In this document: in pieces, positions 11,375-19,311 of the stretch
How the letters are laid out: each line of letters begins with the position of its first letter
Numbering within the stretch: the first letter of the stretch is position 1
Source: Candidatus Accumulibacter conexus
GTDB taxonomy: Bacteria > Pseudomonadota > Gammaproteobacteria > Burkholderiales > Rhodocyclaceae
Assembly: GCA_017592775.1 (NCBI GenBank)
Contig: JAGFNJ010000026.1
Coordinates: 1 to 64,000, forward strand
DNA length: 64,000 bases
Direction: 5' to 3'
Program-made: the position numbers and the translations under genes
The notes under the pieces: generated by a model
What the model saw: only the letters and a program-made list of their open reading frames with translations
Databases searched by the model: none
Told to the model about the DNA's origin: nothing

Positions 11375-11501
11375 TGCCGGTCCGCACCCTTTGCTGCCGC
11401 CGGCGGTCCTTGCCGGCGACGACCCGGTGGCGGCAGGCGGATGCCGTCACCGGTCCTTTGCGTAACCGCCGAATGAGCCTGACACAGACCAAGGAGACGA
11501 T

Positions 11502-12074
11502 ATGAAACACCTGCTGCTGGCGGCCCTTGCCGCCCTGTCGTTCAACCTCGCCAGCGCCGTCGAAGTTGCCGGCGTCCGCTTCGAGGACAAGTCGCACGTC
11601 GGCAGTGCCGATCTCGTGGTGAACGGCGCCGGCCTGCGCAAGAAGGCGGTCTTCAAGGTTTACGCGATGGCGCTCTACCTGCCCGAGAAACGCGGCGACG
11701 CCGAGGCGGTCCTCGCCGCCAAGGGCGGCAAGCGGGTGGCGATCACGCTGCTGCGCGATCTGTCGGCGCAGCAGTTCGTCGAGGCGCTGCAGGAAGGCAT
11801 GACCAGCAATCATTCGGAAGCCGAGATGGCCGGCCTCAAGGATCGCCTGAAGCAGTTCTCGGACACCATGCTGGCGGCCGGCGAGCCGAAGACCGGCACC
11901 ATCGTCCTCATCGACTGGCTGCCGGAGAGCGGCACCCGGCTCACGGTCAACGGACAGGTCAAGGGCAAGGATATCGCCGGCGAGGACTTCTACAAGGCGC
12001 TGCTGAAGATCTGGCTGGGCAGCAAGCCGGTGCAGGAGGATCTCAAGCAGGCGTTGCTCGGCAAGGCATCCTGA
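11502..12074 (+). CDS. Exported chalcone-isomerase-like protein
   Basis: 190 residues with a clear signal peptide (cut after about A-S-A at residue 19). The mature part follows the bacterial chalcone isomerase-like family: V-A-G-V-R-F-E-D, then L-V-V-N-G-A-G-L-R-K-K-A-V-F-K-V-Y-A-M-A-L-Y-L, with later L-L-R-D-L-S-A-Q-Q-F-V-E-A-L. Bacterial members are periplasmic and of unknown activity; true chalcone isomerase activity should not be assumed. It follows proA by 127 bases and precedes ogt by 5 bases, so it is probably co-transcribed with ogt and xerD. AAGGAG precedes the ATG. Confidence 0.85.
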   Translation: MKHLLLAALAALSFNLASAVEVAGVRFEDKSHVGSADLVVNGAGLRKKAVFKVYAMALYLPEKRGDAEAVLAAKGGKRVAITLLRDLSAQQFVEALQEGMTSNHSEAEMAGLKDRLKQFSDTMLAAGEPKTGTIVLIDWLPESGTRLTVNGQVKGKDIAGEDFYKALLKIWLGSKPVQEDLKQALLGKAS

Positions 12075-12079
12075 TTCCG

Positions 12080-12571
12080 ATGCGCGGCGCGGCGCTGGCT
12101 GCCGACTCGTCGCCCTGGCAGGCGGTGATCGCCGCGCCGGGTTTCCGGCTCGGCTTGCGCTGCGACGAAGAGGCTGTGCAGGGCATCGTCTTCCTGCCGC
12201 CGGGCCCTGCACAGGCGCCGGCCAACGCGCTCGCCGCCGCGGCGGCAAGCCAGCTCACGGCCTATCTGGCGGACCCGGAGTACGCCTTCGCGCTGCCGTT
12301 GCAGCCCGCCGGGACGCCTTTCCAGCGCCGCGTCTGGCAGCGGATCGCCGCCATTCCGGTGCACCAGACGCGCAGCTACGGCGACATCGCCCGCGACCTC
12401 GGCAGCGCGGCGCGCGCCGTTGGCCAGGCCTGCGGCCGCAATCCCTACCCGGTGGTCGTTCCCTGCCACCGCGTGCTCGCTGCCGCCGGTGGCCTCGGCG
12501 GCTTTGCCCGGCAGCGCGACGGCCATCTGCTCGACGTCAAGCGCTGGTTGCTGGCGCATGAAGCCCGCTGA
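12080..12571 (+). CDS. ogt: Methylated-DNA--protein-cysteine methyltransferase
   Basis: 163 residues. The suicide methyl acceptor Cys129 is in the canonical V-V-V-P-C-H-R-V-L, preceded by the DNA-binding segment G-T-P-F-Q-R-R-V-W and the G-Q-A-C-G-R-N-P-Y-P active-site approach. It repairs O6-methylguanine and O4-methylthymine in DNA by transferring the alkyl group to its own cysteine. The N-terminal domain is short and Ala-rich. It overlaps the xerD start by 14 bases, so the two are translationally coupled. Confidence 0.95.
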   Translation: MRGAALAADSSPWQAVIAAPGFRLGLRCDEEAVQGIVFLPPGPAQAPANALAAAAASQLTAYLADPEYAFALPLQPAGTPFQRRVWQRIAAIPVHQTRSYGDIARDLGSAARAVGQACGRNPYPVVVPCHRVLAAAGGLGGFARQRDGHLLDVKRWLLAHEAR

Positions 12572-13472
12572 GCCGGCTTCGGCCGACCTCGCCGCGATCG
12601 ATTCCTTCTGCGACACCCTCTGGCTCGAGGACGGGCTGGCGCGGGCGTCGCTCGCCAGCTATCGCAGCGACCTCATGCAGCTCGCCGGCTGGCTCGCCGA
12701 GCAGCAGTGCGGCAGCCTCTGCGACCTCGACGAGGCAACCCTGCTGGCCTTCGTCGCCGTCCTCTCGCAAAGCCTGCGTGCCTCGTCGCAGGCGCGCTAT
12801 CTGTCCACCCTGCGCCGTTTCTACCGCTACCAACTGGCGCGCGGCTTGCGCCAAGACGATCCGACACTGCGGATCGCCATGCCGGCGAAGCCTTCACGGT
12901 TGCCGAAAGTGCTGTCCGAGGCGCAGGTCGAAGCCCTGCTGGCGGCGCCGCGCAGCGAGACGGCGCTCGGCCAGCGCGATCGCGCGATGCTCGAGACACT
13001 CTACGCCACCGGCCTGCGCGTCAGCGAACTCGTCGGCCTGCGGCTGCACGAGATCAGCCTCGACATGGGCGTCCTGCGGGTGTTCGGCAAGGGCAGCAAG
13101 GAGCGCCTGGTGCCGCTGGGCGAGGAAGCCGGCGACTGGCTGCGCTGCTATCTCGCCGAGGGGCGACGCGCGCTGCTCGACGGCAGGCAGAGCGACGACG
13201 TCTTCGTCACTGCCCGTGCGGCAGCGATGAGTCGGCAGGCCTTCTGGCAACTGATCAAGCGCTACGCCGTGGTGGCCGGAATCGATCCCGCCCGGCTGTC
13301 GCCGCACGTCCTGCGCCACGCCTTTGCCACGCACCTCATCAACCACGGCGCCGACCTGCGCGTCGTGCAGTTGCTGCTCGGCCATGCCGACATCTCGACG
13401 ACGCAGATCTACACCCATGTCGCGCGTGAACGACTGAAGCTGCTGCACGCGCAGCACCACCCGCGCGGCTGA
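12558..13472 (+). CDS. xerD: Site-specific tyrosine recombinase XerD
   Basis: 304 residues. The SAM-like core-binding domain covers about 10-95 and the catalytic domain about 110-300, with the R (G-L-R-V-S-E-L), H-x-x-R (H-V-L-R-H-A-F), H (L-L-G-H-A-D) and nucleophile Tyr (Q-I-Y-T-H-V) all present. XerCD resolves chromosome dimers at dif. XerD rather than XerC is favoured by the end T-H-V-A-R-E-R-L-K-L-L-H-A-Q-H-H-P-R. The start at 12558 overlaps ogt. Its stop codon abuts the stop of convergent cobC with no spacer. Confidence 0.95.
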   Translation: MKPAEPASADLAAIDSFCDTLWLEDGLARASLASYRSDLMQLAGWLAEQQCGSLCDLDEATLLAFVAVLSQSLRASSQARYLSTLRRFYRYQLARGLRQDDPTLRIAMPAKPSRLPKVLSEAQVEALLAAPRSETALGQRDRAMLETLYATGLRVSELVGLRLHEISLDMGVLRVFGKGSKERLVPLGEEAGDWLRCYLAEGRRALLDGRQSDDVFVTARAAAMSRQAFWQLIKRYAVVAGIDPARLSPHVLRHAFATHLINHGADLRVVQLLLGHADISTTQIYTHVARERLKLLHAQHHPRG

Positions 13473-14060
13473 TCAGGGGGCGCCCTCGGCGCCACGCCGG
13501 TTGAGGTAGTGCAGGATGGCGCCGGCGGGCGGACGACCGTCACCGTTGCCGGCGACGAGTTCGAGCAGCGTGATGCTGCCGAAGTCGAGCGGCAGCCGGA
13601 TCCACTCGCCGAGCGGCAACTGCAGCCAGTGGCCGAGCAGCACGCGGATGACGCCGGCGTGGGTGACGAGGGCGCAGTCGCTGCCGCACAGATCGCCGAC
13701 GCAGTCGATCGCGCGCGCCTGCAGCATGGCGACCGACTCGCCTCCTGGCGGCACGAAGTGCAGCACATCGCTGGCCCAGGCGTCGAGCAGGCCGCGCTCG
13801 ATCCGCTCCCAGGGGCGTCCCTCCCATTCGCCGAAGTCGATCTCGAGCAGCCGCTCGTCGCAAGACGGCTGCGGGTGCAGTGCCGCCGCCAGCCGGCGGG
13901 TCCGCTGCAACGGGCTGCTGATCACCGGCGTGCCCGCCGGCAGCAGCGGGCGCAGGCGCGCGGCGACCGGCTGCGGGTCTTCCGCCGCGACGTCGAGCCG
14001 GCCGTAGCAGATGCCGTCGGCAAGCAGCGGCCGCGGATGGCGGATCAGGAAAAGTCGCAC
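13473..14060 (-). CDS. cobC: Alpha-ribazole phosphatase / histidine phosphatase
   Basis: 195 residues of the histidine phosphatase superfamily. The N-terminal catalytic motif reads L-I-R-H-P-R-P. A second arginine lies in S-S-P-L-Q-R-T-R, then F-G-E-W-E-G-R-P-W and the distal catalytic histidine in V-T-H-A-G-V-I-R. CobC removes phosphate from alpha-ribazole 5'-phosphate, or acts after CobS on adenosylcobalamin phosphate. The start is a GTG overlapping the end of cobS by 16 bases, which supports the assignment and coupling. The gene meets xerD tail to tail. Confidence 0.88.
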   Translation of the reverse strand: MRLFLIRHPRPLLADGICYGRLDVAAEDPQPVAARLRPLLPAGTPVISSPLQRTRRLAAALHPQPSCDERLLEIDFGEWEGRPWERIERGLLDAWASDVLHFVPPGGESVAMLQARAIDCVGDLCGSDCALVTHAGVIRVLLGHWLQLPLGEWIRLPLDFGSITLLELVAGNGDGRPPAGAILHYLNRRGAEGAP

Positions 14061-14797
14061 AGCAGTCCGCAGTAGAAGGCGACCTCCGCCAGTTGCTGCG
14101 TCGCCCCGAGGCAGTCGCCGGTGTAGCCGCCGATCCGTCGCCGGTACATGCGGGCGAGCCAGTGGGTGGCCAGTGCGGCCAGCAGGCAGCCGAGCAGGGC
14201 GGGCAGCGGCGGCAGCAGCAGCAACGGCAGGACGGCGGTGCCAGCGGCGAAGGCGAGTTCGCCGGCGCCGATGCGCGTTGCCAGCGGCTTCGCCTTGCCC
14301 TCGTCCCGCACGTAGTCGAGGCCGCGCAGCAGCGTCGTCGCGGCGAAACGCGACAGCGCGTGGCCGGCGACGAGGGCCAGCGGGATCGTCAGTGGATCGA
14401 GTTCGATCAGCGCGCAGAAGCGGGCGAGCAGCAGCATGACCAGCGCGATGGCACCGAAGCTGCCGATCCGCGAATCCTTCATGATGCCGAGGATCTGCGA
14501 CTTCTCCCAGCCGCCGCCGAAGCCGTCCACCATGTCGCTCCAGCCGTCCTCGTGGAAGGCTCCGGTCAGGTAGAGCGCACTCGCCATGGCCGCGAGGACG
14601 GCGAGCGTCGTCGGCCAGAATGACGCAGCGAGCAGGTACACCAGCGCCGCCAGCGCGCCGACCAGCACGCCGACTGCCGGGAAGTAGCGCGCCGAGTGGT
14701 CGAGTGCGACGCTGCTGTGACCCACCCATGCCGGTACCGGCAGCCGGGTGAAGAAGCGCAGCGCGCCGAAGAAGTATTCGAGTTCGCGCCTAAGCAT
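14045..14797 (-). CDS. cobS: Adenosylcobinamide-GDP ribazoletransferase (cobalamin synthase)
   Basis: 250 residues, polytopic inner-membrane protein. It joins alpha-ribazole (phosphate) to adenosylcobinamide-GDP, a late step of B12 synthesis. Family marks are F-F-T-R-L-P-V-P near the N terminus, the acidic G-A-F-H-E-D-G-W-S-D-M-V-D-G-F-G-G-G that binds Mg2+, and G-Y-T-G-D-C-L-G-A near the C terminus. The start ATG opens L-R-R-E-L-E-Y-F-F-G-A-L-R-F-F; longer frames are Arg/Pro-rich and not credible. It is coupled to cobC. The other cob genes are not in this window, and I saw no clear cobalamin riboswitch upstream. Confidence 0.93.
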   Translation of the reverse strand: MLRRELEYFFGALRFFTRLPVPAWVGHSSVALDHSARYFPAVGVLVGALAALVYLLAASFWPTTLAVLAAMASALYLTGAFHEDGWSDMVDGFGGGWEKSQILGIMKDSRIGSFGAIALVMLLLARFCALIELDPLTIPLALVAGHALSRFAATTLLRGLDYVRDEGKAKPLATRIGAGELAFAAGTAVLPLLLLPPLPALLGCLLAALATHWLARMYRRRIGGYTGDCLGATQQLAEVAFYCGLLCDFS

Positions 14798-15083
14798 GGC
14801 TGCGCGGCTGGCCGGGGCCGCCCGTTGCCCGTGCCCGGCGGAAGTCCGGCGGCCGTGCTGGCCGTTGCTGCCGGCAGCGCGGCGGCGGCCGGCGCCCGCG
14901 GCAGGCTGCCGGGTGTGTGCTGGCGGTTCGTGTGGACATGGTCGTGACGATCCCGAAGACGATTCGCGATGGTATCCTGATCGGGTGGCCGGCGGACAGA
15001 GGTATCGGCCGCCACGGGCTGCGGCGCTGCCGCAATGGCGGGCAGCGGGTCGCCCGGATGGGATGAGGAAGGGGCGTGCGGGC

Positions 15084-15725
15084 ATGCAGATGCAGTCGGG
15101 CGAGGCGGGCGCCGATCTCCTGCAACGGGTCGGTGAGCGCAGGTTCCGCACGGTGCTTGCCGATCCGCCGTGGCAGTTCGAGAACCGCACCGGAAAGATG
15201 GCTCCCGAGCACAAGCGCCTCAATCGCTATGCGACGCTGACCCTGGACGAGATCGTCAGGCTGCCGGTGGCGCGCATCGTCGAGAACACCGCCCACCTCT
15301 ACCTGTGGGTGCCCAACGCGCTGCTGCCGGAGGGCTTGCGGGTGCTCGCCGCCTGGGGATTCGACTACAAGAGCAACATCGTCTGGCACAAGGTGCGCAA
15401 GGATGGTGGCCCCGACGGTCGCGGCGTCGGTTTCTATTTCCGCAACACGACCGAGTTACTGCTCTTTGGCGTGCGCGGCCGCAATGCCCGCACGCTGGCG
15501 CCAGGCCGCCGCCAGGTGAACATCATCCGTAGCCGCAAGCGGGAGCATTCGCGCAAGCCCGACGAAGCCTACGACCTGATCGAAGCGTGCTCGCCCGGAC
15601 CCTTCCTCGAGATGTTCGCCCGCGGGTCGCGCGCCGGCTGGCAGAGCTGGGGCAGCCAGGCGGACACCTACGCTCCGGACTGGCCGACCTACGCCCACCA
15701 CTCGCAGGCGGCGACAAAGGACTGA
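15084..15725 (+). CDS. MT-A70 family adenine-specific DNA methyltransferase
   Basis: 213 residues. The catalytic motif D-P-P-W sits at the N-terminal side (L-A-D-P-P-W-Q-F-E-N), followed by Y-x-T-x-x-x-x-E-I (Y-A-T-L-T-L-D-E-I), W-V-P-N-A-L-L, and a C-terminal R-x-H-S-R-K-P-D-E. This matches phage- and plasmid-borne MT-A70 enzymes that make N6-methyladenine. AGGAAGGGG before the ATG at 15084 supports this start; an ATG at 15063 is possible. No restriction enzyme is adjacent, so it is a solitary methylase, possibly acquired from a mobile element. Confidence 0.88.
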   Translation: MQMQSGEAGADLLQRVGERRFRTVLADPPWQFENRTGKMAPEHKRLNRYATLTLDEIVRLPVARIVENTAHLYLWVPNALLPEGLRVLAAWGFDYKSNIVWHKVRKDGGPDGRGVGFYFRNTTELLLFGVRGRNARTLAPGRRQVNIIRSRKREHSRKPDEAYDLIEACSPGPFLEMFARGSRAGWQSWGSQADTYAPDWPTYAHHSQAATKD

Positions 15726-15797
15726 CTGCGGCGGCAGCCAAGCGCGTCGCCGTCGTCTCGCGGTGGCGGCCGGCTGCCGCTCGCGGATCGCGCCGGC

Positions 15798-15826
15798 TTG
15801 AATTTTTTCCGCCGCCTGCGCATAGT
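15798..15826 (+). promoter_or_regulatory. Candidate promoter of the SNF2 helicase gene
   Basis: TTGAAT (15798-15803) and CATAGT (15821-15826) with a 17-base spacer, 132 bases before the ATG. Confidence 0.4.
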
Positions 15827-15957
15827 TGCGGCTTTGCCATTTCCCCGTACCGATCATCCGGGATGTATGGGCCGTGGGTGCGGGCAGGCGCGATCGCTGG
15901 CTGCGGCGCAGACCCTGAAACATCACTGCCGCCAGCGCACCAAAGCCAGGAGAAGCC

Positions 15958-18567
15958 ATGGAAAAATCGAGCGACAAAGCGAACCGCAAGGGCCGCAAGA
16001 CCAGCCAACGCAGCACGTCGCCGCCGCGCCTCTCCCGGCAACGCCCACCTGCCGACCTGAGGGTCGACGACTGGCAGCGCGAACTGCGCCGGCAGTTCGG
16101 CCGCGAGCAGCGCTTCGGTTTCGAGAATCTCGGCGAGGAGCCGGTCTTTTCCGAGTTCGCGGTCTACAACCCGGACAGCCGGCGCCGCTACCGCGTCGTC
16201 ATTCGCGGCGACCAGCCCGGCGACAACCGCTGCTCGTGTCCCGATTTTTCGACCAACGACCTCGGAACGTGCAAGCACATCGAATTCACGCTGGCGCAGA
16301 TCAGCAATCGCCCGGACGGCAGGCAGACGCTCGCCGCAGGTTTCCAGGGGGCATTCAGCGAACTCTTCCTCGACTACGCCGGGCAGCGTCGCGTGCGGCT
16401 GCGCCCCGGTCACGAGTTTCCGGCCGAACTGCTGATGACGGCGCAGGATCTGTTCGACCGGGAGCAGGGGTGGCAACTGTCGAGCGAGCGTTTCGTCGAT
16501 CTGCCGGCCTTCATCGACAGCGTCCATGCCGCTGGCCACGACCTGCGTTGCGACGACGATGCGCTGGCCTTCATCGCCGAACTGCGCGATCGCGACATTC
16601 GCCAGCAGGCCCTGGCTGCCGCCTATCCGCTGGGCAGCGACAGCCCCGAACTCGGCGCCCTGCTCAAGGTCGGTCTCTACCCCTATCAGCGGCAGGGAGC
16701 GCTTTTCGCGGCAGGTTCCGGGCGGGTGCTGATCGGCGACGAGATGGGGCTCGGCAAGACGGTGCAGGCGATCGCGGCGATGGAGATCTTCGCCCGCCAC
16801 TTCGGCGCCGAGCGCGTCCTGGTCGTCTGCCCGACCTCGCTCAAGCACCAGTGGCAACGCGAGATCGCCCGCTTCAGCGAACGCCAGGCGACGGTGATCG
16901 GCGGCCTGCGTGCGGTCCGCCAGACGCGTTATGCGCAGCCCGATTTCTGCAAGATCACCAACTACGAAACGCTGAGCCGCGACCTCGACCTGATCCAGGC
17001 CTGGGCGCCCGACGTGGTGGTCGTCGACGAAGCACAGCGGATCAAGAACTGGAACACGATCGCCGCCCGTGCCCTGAAACAGATCGACAGCCCTTACGCC
17101 ATCGTCCTCACCGGAACGCCGCTCGAGAACCGGCTCGAGGAACTGATCTCGATCGTCCAGTTCGTCGACCAGCACCGGCTCGGCCCGACCTGGCGTCTGC
17201 TGCACGAACACCAGCAGCGCGACGAGCATGGTCGGGTCGTCGGCTATCGCGAGCTGCATCGCATCGGCGAGACGCTGGCGCCGATCATGCTGCGCCGGCG
17301 CAAGGCGGAAGTGCTCGAGCAGTTGCCCGAGCGCGTGGACAACACGCTGCTGATGCCGATGAGCGCCCTGCAGGCGAAACATCACGAGGAGAACCGCGAG
17401 ACCGTCGCGCGCATCGTCCAGCGCTGGCGGCGTACCGGCTTCCTGTCGGAAAAGGAGCAACTCCGCCTGCACTGCGCGCTCCAGAACATGCGCATGGTGT
17501 GCAACAGCAGCTTCCTGATCGACAAGGAAACCGACGACGGCTACAAGGCCGATGAGTTGATCGCGCTGCTCGATGTCCTCTTCGCCGATCCGCAGGCCAA
17601 GGTCGTCGTCTTCAGCCAGTGGCTGCGGACACACGAACTGATCATCCGCCGCCTGCGGCCGCGTGGCTGGGAGCACGTGCTGTTCCATGGCGGCGTCGCC
17701 GCCGACAAGCGCGGCGCCCTCGTCGACCGCTTCCACAGCGACGCCGACTGCCGCGTCTTCCTCAGCACCGATGCCGGTGGCGTCGGCCTCAACCTGCAGC
17801 ATGCGGCGGCGGTCGTGGTCAATATGGATCTGCCCTGGAATCCGGCCGTTCTCGAGCAGCGGATCGGCCGCGTCCATCGCCTGGGGCAGACGCGCGGCGT
17901 GCAGGTGGTCAATTTCGTCGCCCGCGGAACGATCGAGGAGGGCATGCTCGCGGTCCTGGCGTTCAAGCAGTCGCTGTTCTCCGGCGTCCTCGACGGCGGC
18001 GACGACGAGGTCGTGCTGCACGGCTCCCGGCTTTCCCGGTTCATGGAGACGGTCGACCGGGTGACCGGCGAAATGGCGGGCGAAAGCACCGCCAGCGAAG
18101 ACGAACGTCGCGATACCCCGCCGCTCGAAGCGACCGCCGAAGCCGGGGTCGCCGCTGCCGCCGACGGCGAAGAGGAGTACCAGGAGACGGGGTCGCCGGT
18201 GCAGGTGGAGGTGCAGTTGGTGCCGCAGGCTGGCGAGCCGCCGGCCGCTGCGGTTGCTGACGCTCCCGCAGCGGCCGCCGCGCCGCAAGTGGGCGAAGTG
18301 GATGCGGCATCGGCCGCGGCGGTGGCAACGGGCACACCGGCCCCGACCACACCGGCCCCGTCTGCCGACCCGTGGTCGCCGTTGCTGTCCGCCGGCGTGC
18401 AACTGCTTGGCGAACTCGCCGCCGCGTCGAGCGGCGAGCGCCCCTCGCCGTGGGTGCAGACCGATCCGGCGACCGGCGAGCGCTTCCTCAAGCTGCCCGT
18501 TCCCGATCCGCAGACCGTGCAGCGCCTCGCCGAGGGCTTGCTCGGTCTGCTCGGCGGCCGCAAGTAG
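15958..18567 (+). CDS. SWIM zinc-finger SNF2-family DNA helicase/translocase
   Basis: 869 residues. A SWIM-type zinc finger (C-x-C-x10-C-x-H) uses Cys92, Cys94, Cys105 and His107. The SNF2 ATPase domain begins near 235; Walker A G-D-E-M-G-L-G-K-T is at about 259-267 and Walker B D-E-A-Q at about 356-359. The helicase C domain covers about 530-690, with motif VI R-I-G-R-V-H-R-L-G-Q. The last ~170 residues are Ala/Pro/Glu-rich and end in a short conserved tail (L-P-V-P-D-P-Q-T-V-Q). Bacterial relatives (RapA/HepA-like) remodel nucleoprotein; the exact role is unknown. CAGGAG precedes the ATG. A deleted copy of parts of this gene lies at 19100-19255. Confidence 0.92.
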   Translation: MEKSSDKANRKGRKTSQRSTSPPRLSRQRPPADLRVDDWQRELRRQFGREQRFGFENLGEEPVFSEFAVYNPDSRRRYRVVIRGDQPGDNRCSCPDFSTNDLGTCKHIEFTLAQISNRPDGRQTLAAGFQGAFSELFLDYAGQRRVRLRPGHEFPAELLMTAQDLFDREQGWQLSSERFVDLPAFIDSVHAAGHDLRCDDDALAFIAELRDRDIRQQALAAAYPLGSDSPELGALLKVGLYPYQRQGALFAAGSGRVLIGDEMGLGKTVQAIAAMEIFARHFGAERVLVVCPTSLKHQWQREIARFSERQATVIGGLRAVRQTRYAQPDFCKITNYETLSRDLDLIQAWAPDVVVVDEAQRIKNWNTIAARALKQIDSPYAIVLTGTPLENRLEELISIVQFVDQHRLGPTWRLLHEHQQRDEHGRVVGYRELHRIGETLAPIMLRRRKAEVLEQLPERVDNTLLMPMSALQAKHHEENRETVARIVQRWRRTGFLSEKEQLRLHCALQNMRMVCNSSFLIDKETDDGYKADELIALLDVLFADPQAKVVVFSQWLRTHELIIRRLRPRGWEHVLFHGGVAADKRGALVDRFHSDADCRVFLSTDAGGVGLNLQHAAAVVVNMDLPWNPAVLEQRIGRVHRLGQTRGVQVVNFVARGTIEEGMLAVLAFKQSLFSGVLDGGDDEVVLHGSRLSRFMETVDRVTGEMAGESTASEDERRDTPPLEATAEAGVAAAADGEEEYQETGSPVQVEVQLVPQAGEPPAAAVADAPAAAAAPQVGEVDAASAAAVATGTPAPTTPAPSADPWSPLLSAGVQLLGELAAASSGERPSPWVQTDPATGERFLKLPVPDPQTVQRLAEGLLGLLGGRK

Positions 18568-18653
18568 AAGAAAGGGAGCACTCGAAGGATAGGAAATCCA
18601 GCTTCAGCCAACGAGAGTTCATGCGCCTTCATCAAGCCCCCCGTCGCGGGCGT

Positions 18654-18770
18654 ATGCGCGTGCAATGTCTCTTCGGTGTCGGCGACCCGTTTCTCTTGAC
18701 ATACATATCCATGCGCAAGGCGGACAGCAATGAAACGGACCTCTTCCAGCAAAACGCTGGATACTTCTGA
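18654..18770 (+). pseudogene. Possible decayed brnT toxin gene
   Basis: The frame ending at 18770 reads Y-I-S-M-R-K-A-D-S-N-E-T-D-L-F just before brnA, close to the BrnT C terminus (R-I-I-S-x-R-K-A-x-x-x-E). It overlaps the brnA start by about 40 bases, as brnT-brnA pairs often do. No frame carries a full ~90-residue BrnT: upstream sequence is out of frame or missing. I infer a truncated, frameshifted toxin remnant; the match is short and could be chance. Confidence 0.4.
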
Positions 18771-19053
18771 CGACGCGCCGAAGCTCACGCCAGCGGACTT
18801 CGAGCGCGCCCGGCCGCGAATCGCCGGCAGGGATGTCAGCCGGGCCGAGTGGCAGGCAGTGGTGCGCCAACGCGTCGGCAAGTTGCGGATCAGCATCATG
18901 CTCGACGCGCCAATCGTCGAACACTTCAAGGCTCTGGCTGGTGAGCGTGGCTACCAGACGATCATCAACGATACCCTTCGCCGCGTCATCGAAAGCGGTC
19001 ACCTGGAAGCCGACCTGCGGCAGGTCATTCGCGAAGAACTCGCGCGGCGCTGA
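18730..19053 (+). CDS. brnA: BrnA-type antitoxin, apparently without an intact toxin
   Basis: 107 residues. The C-terminal half carries the BrnA ribbon-helix-helix pattern: L-R-I-S-I-M-L-D-A-P-I-V-E-H-F-K-A-L-A, then G-Y-Q-T-I-I-N-D-T-L-R-R-V-I-E. In type II brnTA modules BrnA binds and neutralises the RNase BrnT and represses the operon. The N-terminal part (T-P-A-D-F-E-R-A-R-P) is typical of the variable BrnA lead-in. Directly upstream there is only a fragment resembling the end of brnT, so this looks like an orphan antitoxin. It sits between the helicase gene and a scrambled piece of that gene, which points to past insertion. Confidence 0.75.
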   Translation: MKRTSSSKTLDTSDDAPKLTPADFERARPRIAGRDVSRAEWQAVVRQRVGKLRISIMLDAPIVEHFKALAGERGYQTIINDTLRRVIESGHLEADLRQVIREELARR

Positions 19054-19099
19054 GGAGACTCCACACTCAGCGGAGTCGTACGTTCGTTCGATGGCGTGT

Positions 19100-19255
19100 C
19101 ACGGCGGCGTTGCCGGCGACAAGCGCGGCGTCCTCGTCGATCGCTTCCACAACGATGCCGACTGCCGCGTCTTTCTCAAGCTGCCCGTTCCCGATCCGCA
19201 AACCGTGCAGCGCCCGGCCGAGGGCCTGCTCGGACTGCTCGGCGGCCGCAAATGA
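19100..19255 (+). pseudogene. Deletion-scrambled remnant of a second SNF2 helicase copy
   Basis: The reading frame is a join of two separate parts of the upstream helicase. H-G-G-V-A-G-D-K-R-G-V-L-V-D-R-F-H matches its residues around 578-603 (DNA 17689-17764). It then passes at once to L-K-L-P-V-P-D-P-Q-T-V-Q, which matches its extreme C terminus (18487-18567), ending G-G-R-K-stop in both. The join falls at a short common stretch, CTTCCTCA in the parent versus CTTTCTCA here. DNA similarity is high with scattered substitutions. It is too short to work as a protein. Confidence 0.8.
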
Positions 19256-19258
19256 AGA

Positions 19259-19290
19259 CGGGGGAGCCCGGCCAGTGCCGGGCTCCCCCG
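19259..19290. terminator. Strong hairpin between helicase remnant and pfp
   Basis: A perfect 14-bp inverted repeat, CGGGGGAGCCCGGC / GCCGGGCTCCCCCG, around a CAGT loop. It lies between convergent genes and could stop transcription from both sides. No T-run follows on either strand. Confidence 0.6.
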
Positions 19291-19311
19291 CTCACAGCCA
19301 GGCGGTGCGGC

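Noticed and set aside
15523-18402. A 959-codon minus-strand frame over the SNF2 helicase
   Set aside because: Antisense shadow; the plus strand holds all helicase motifs.
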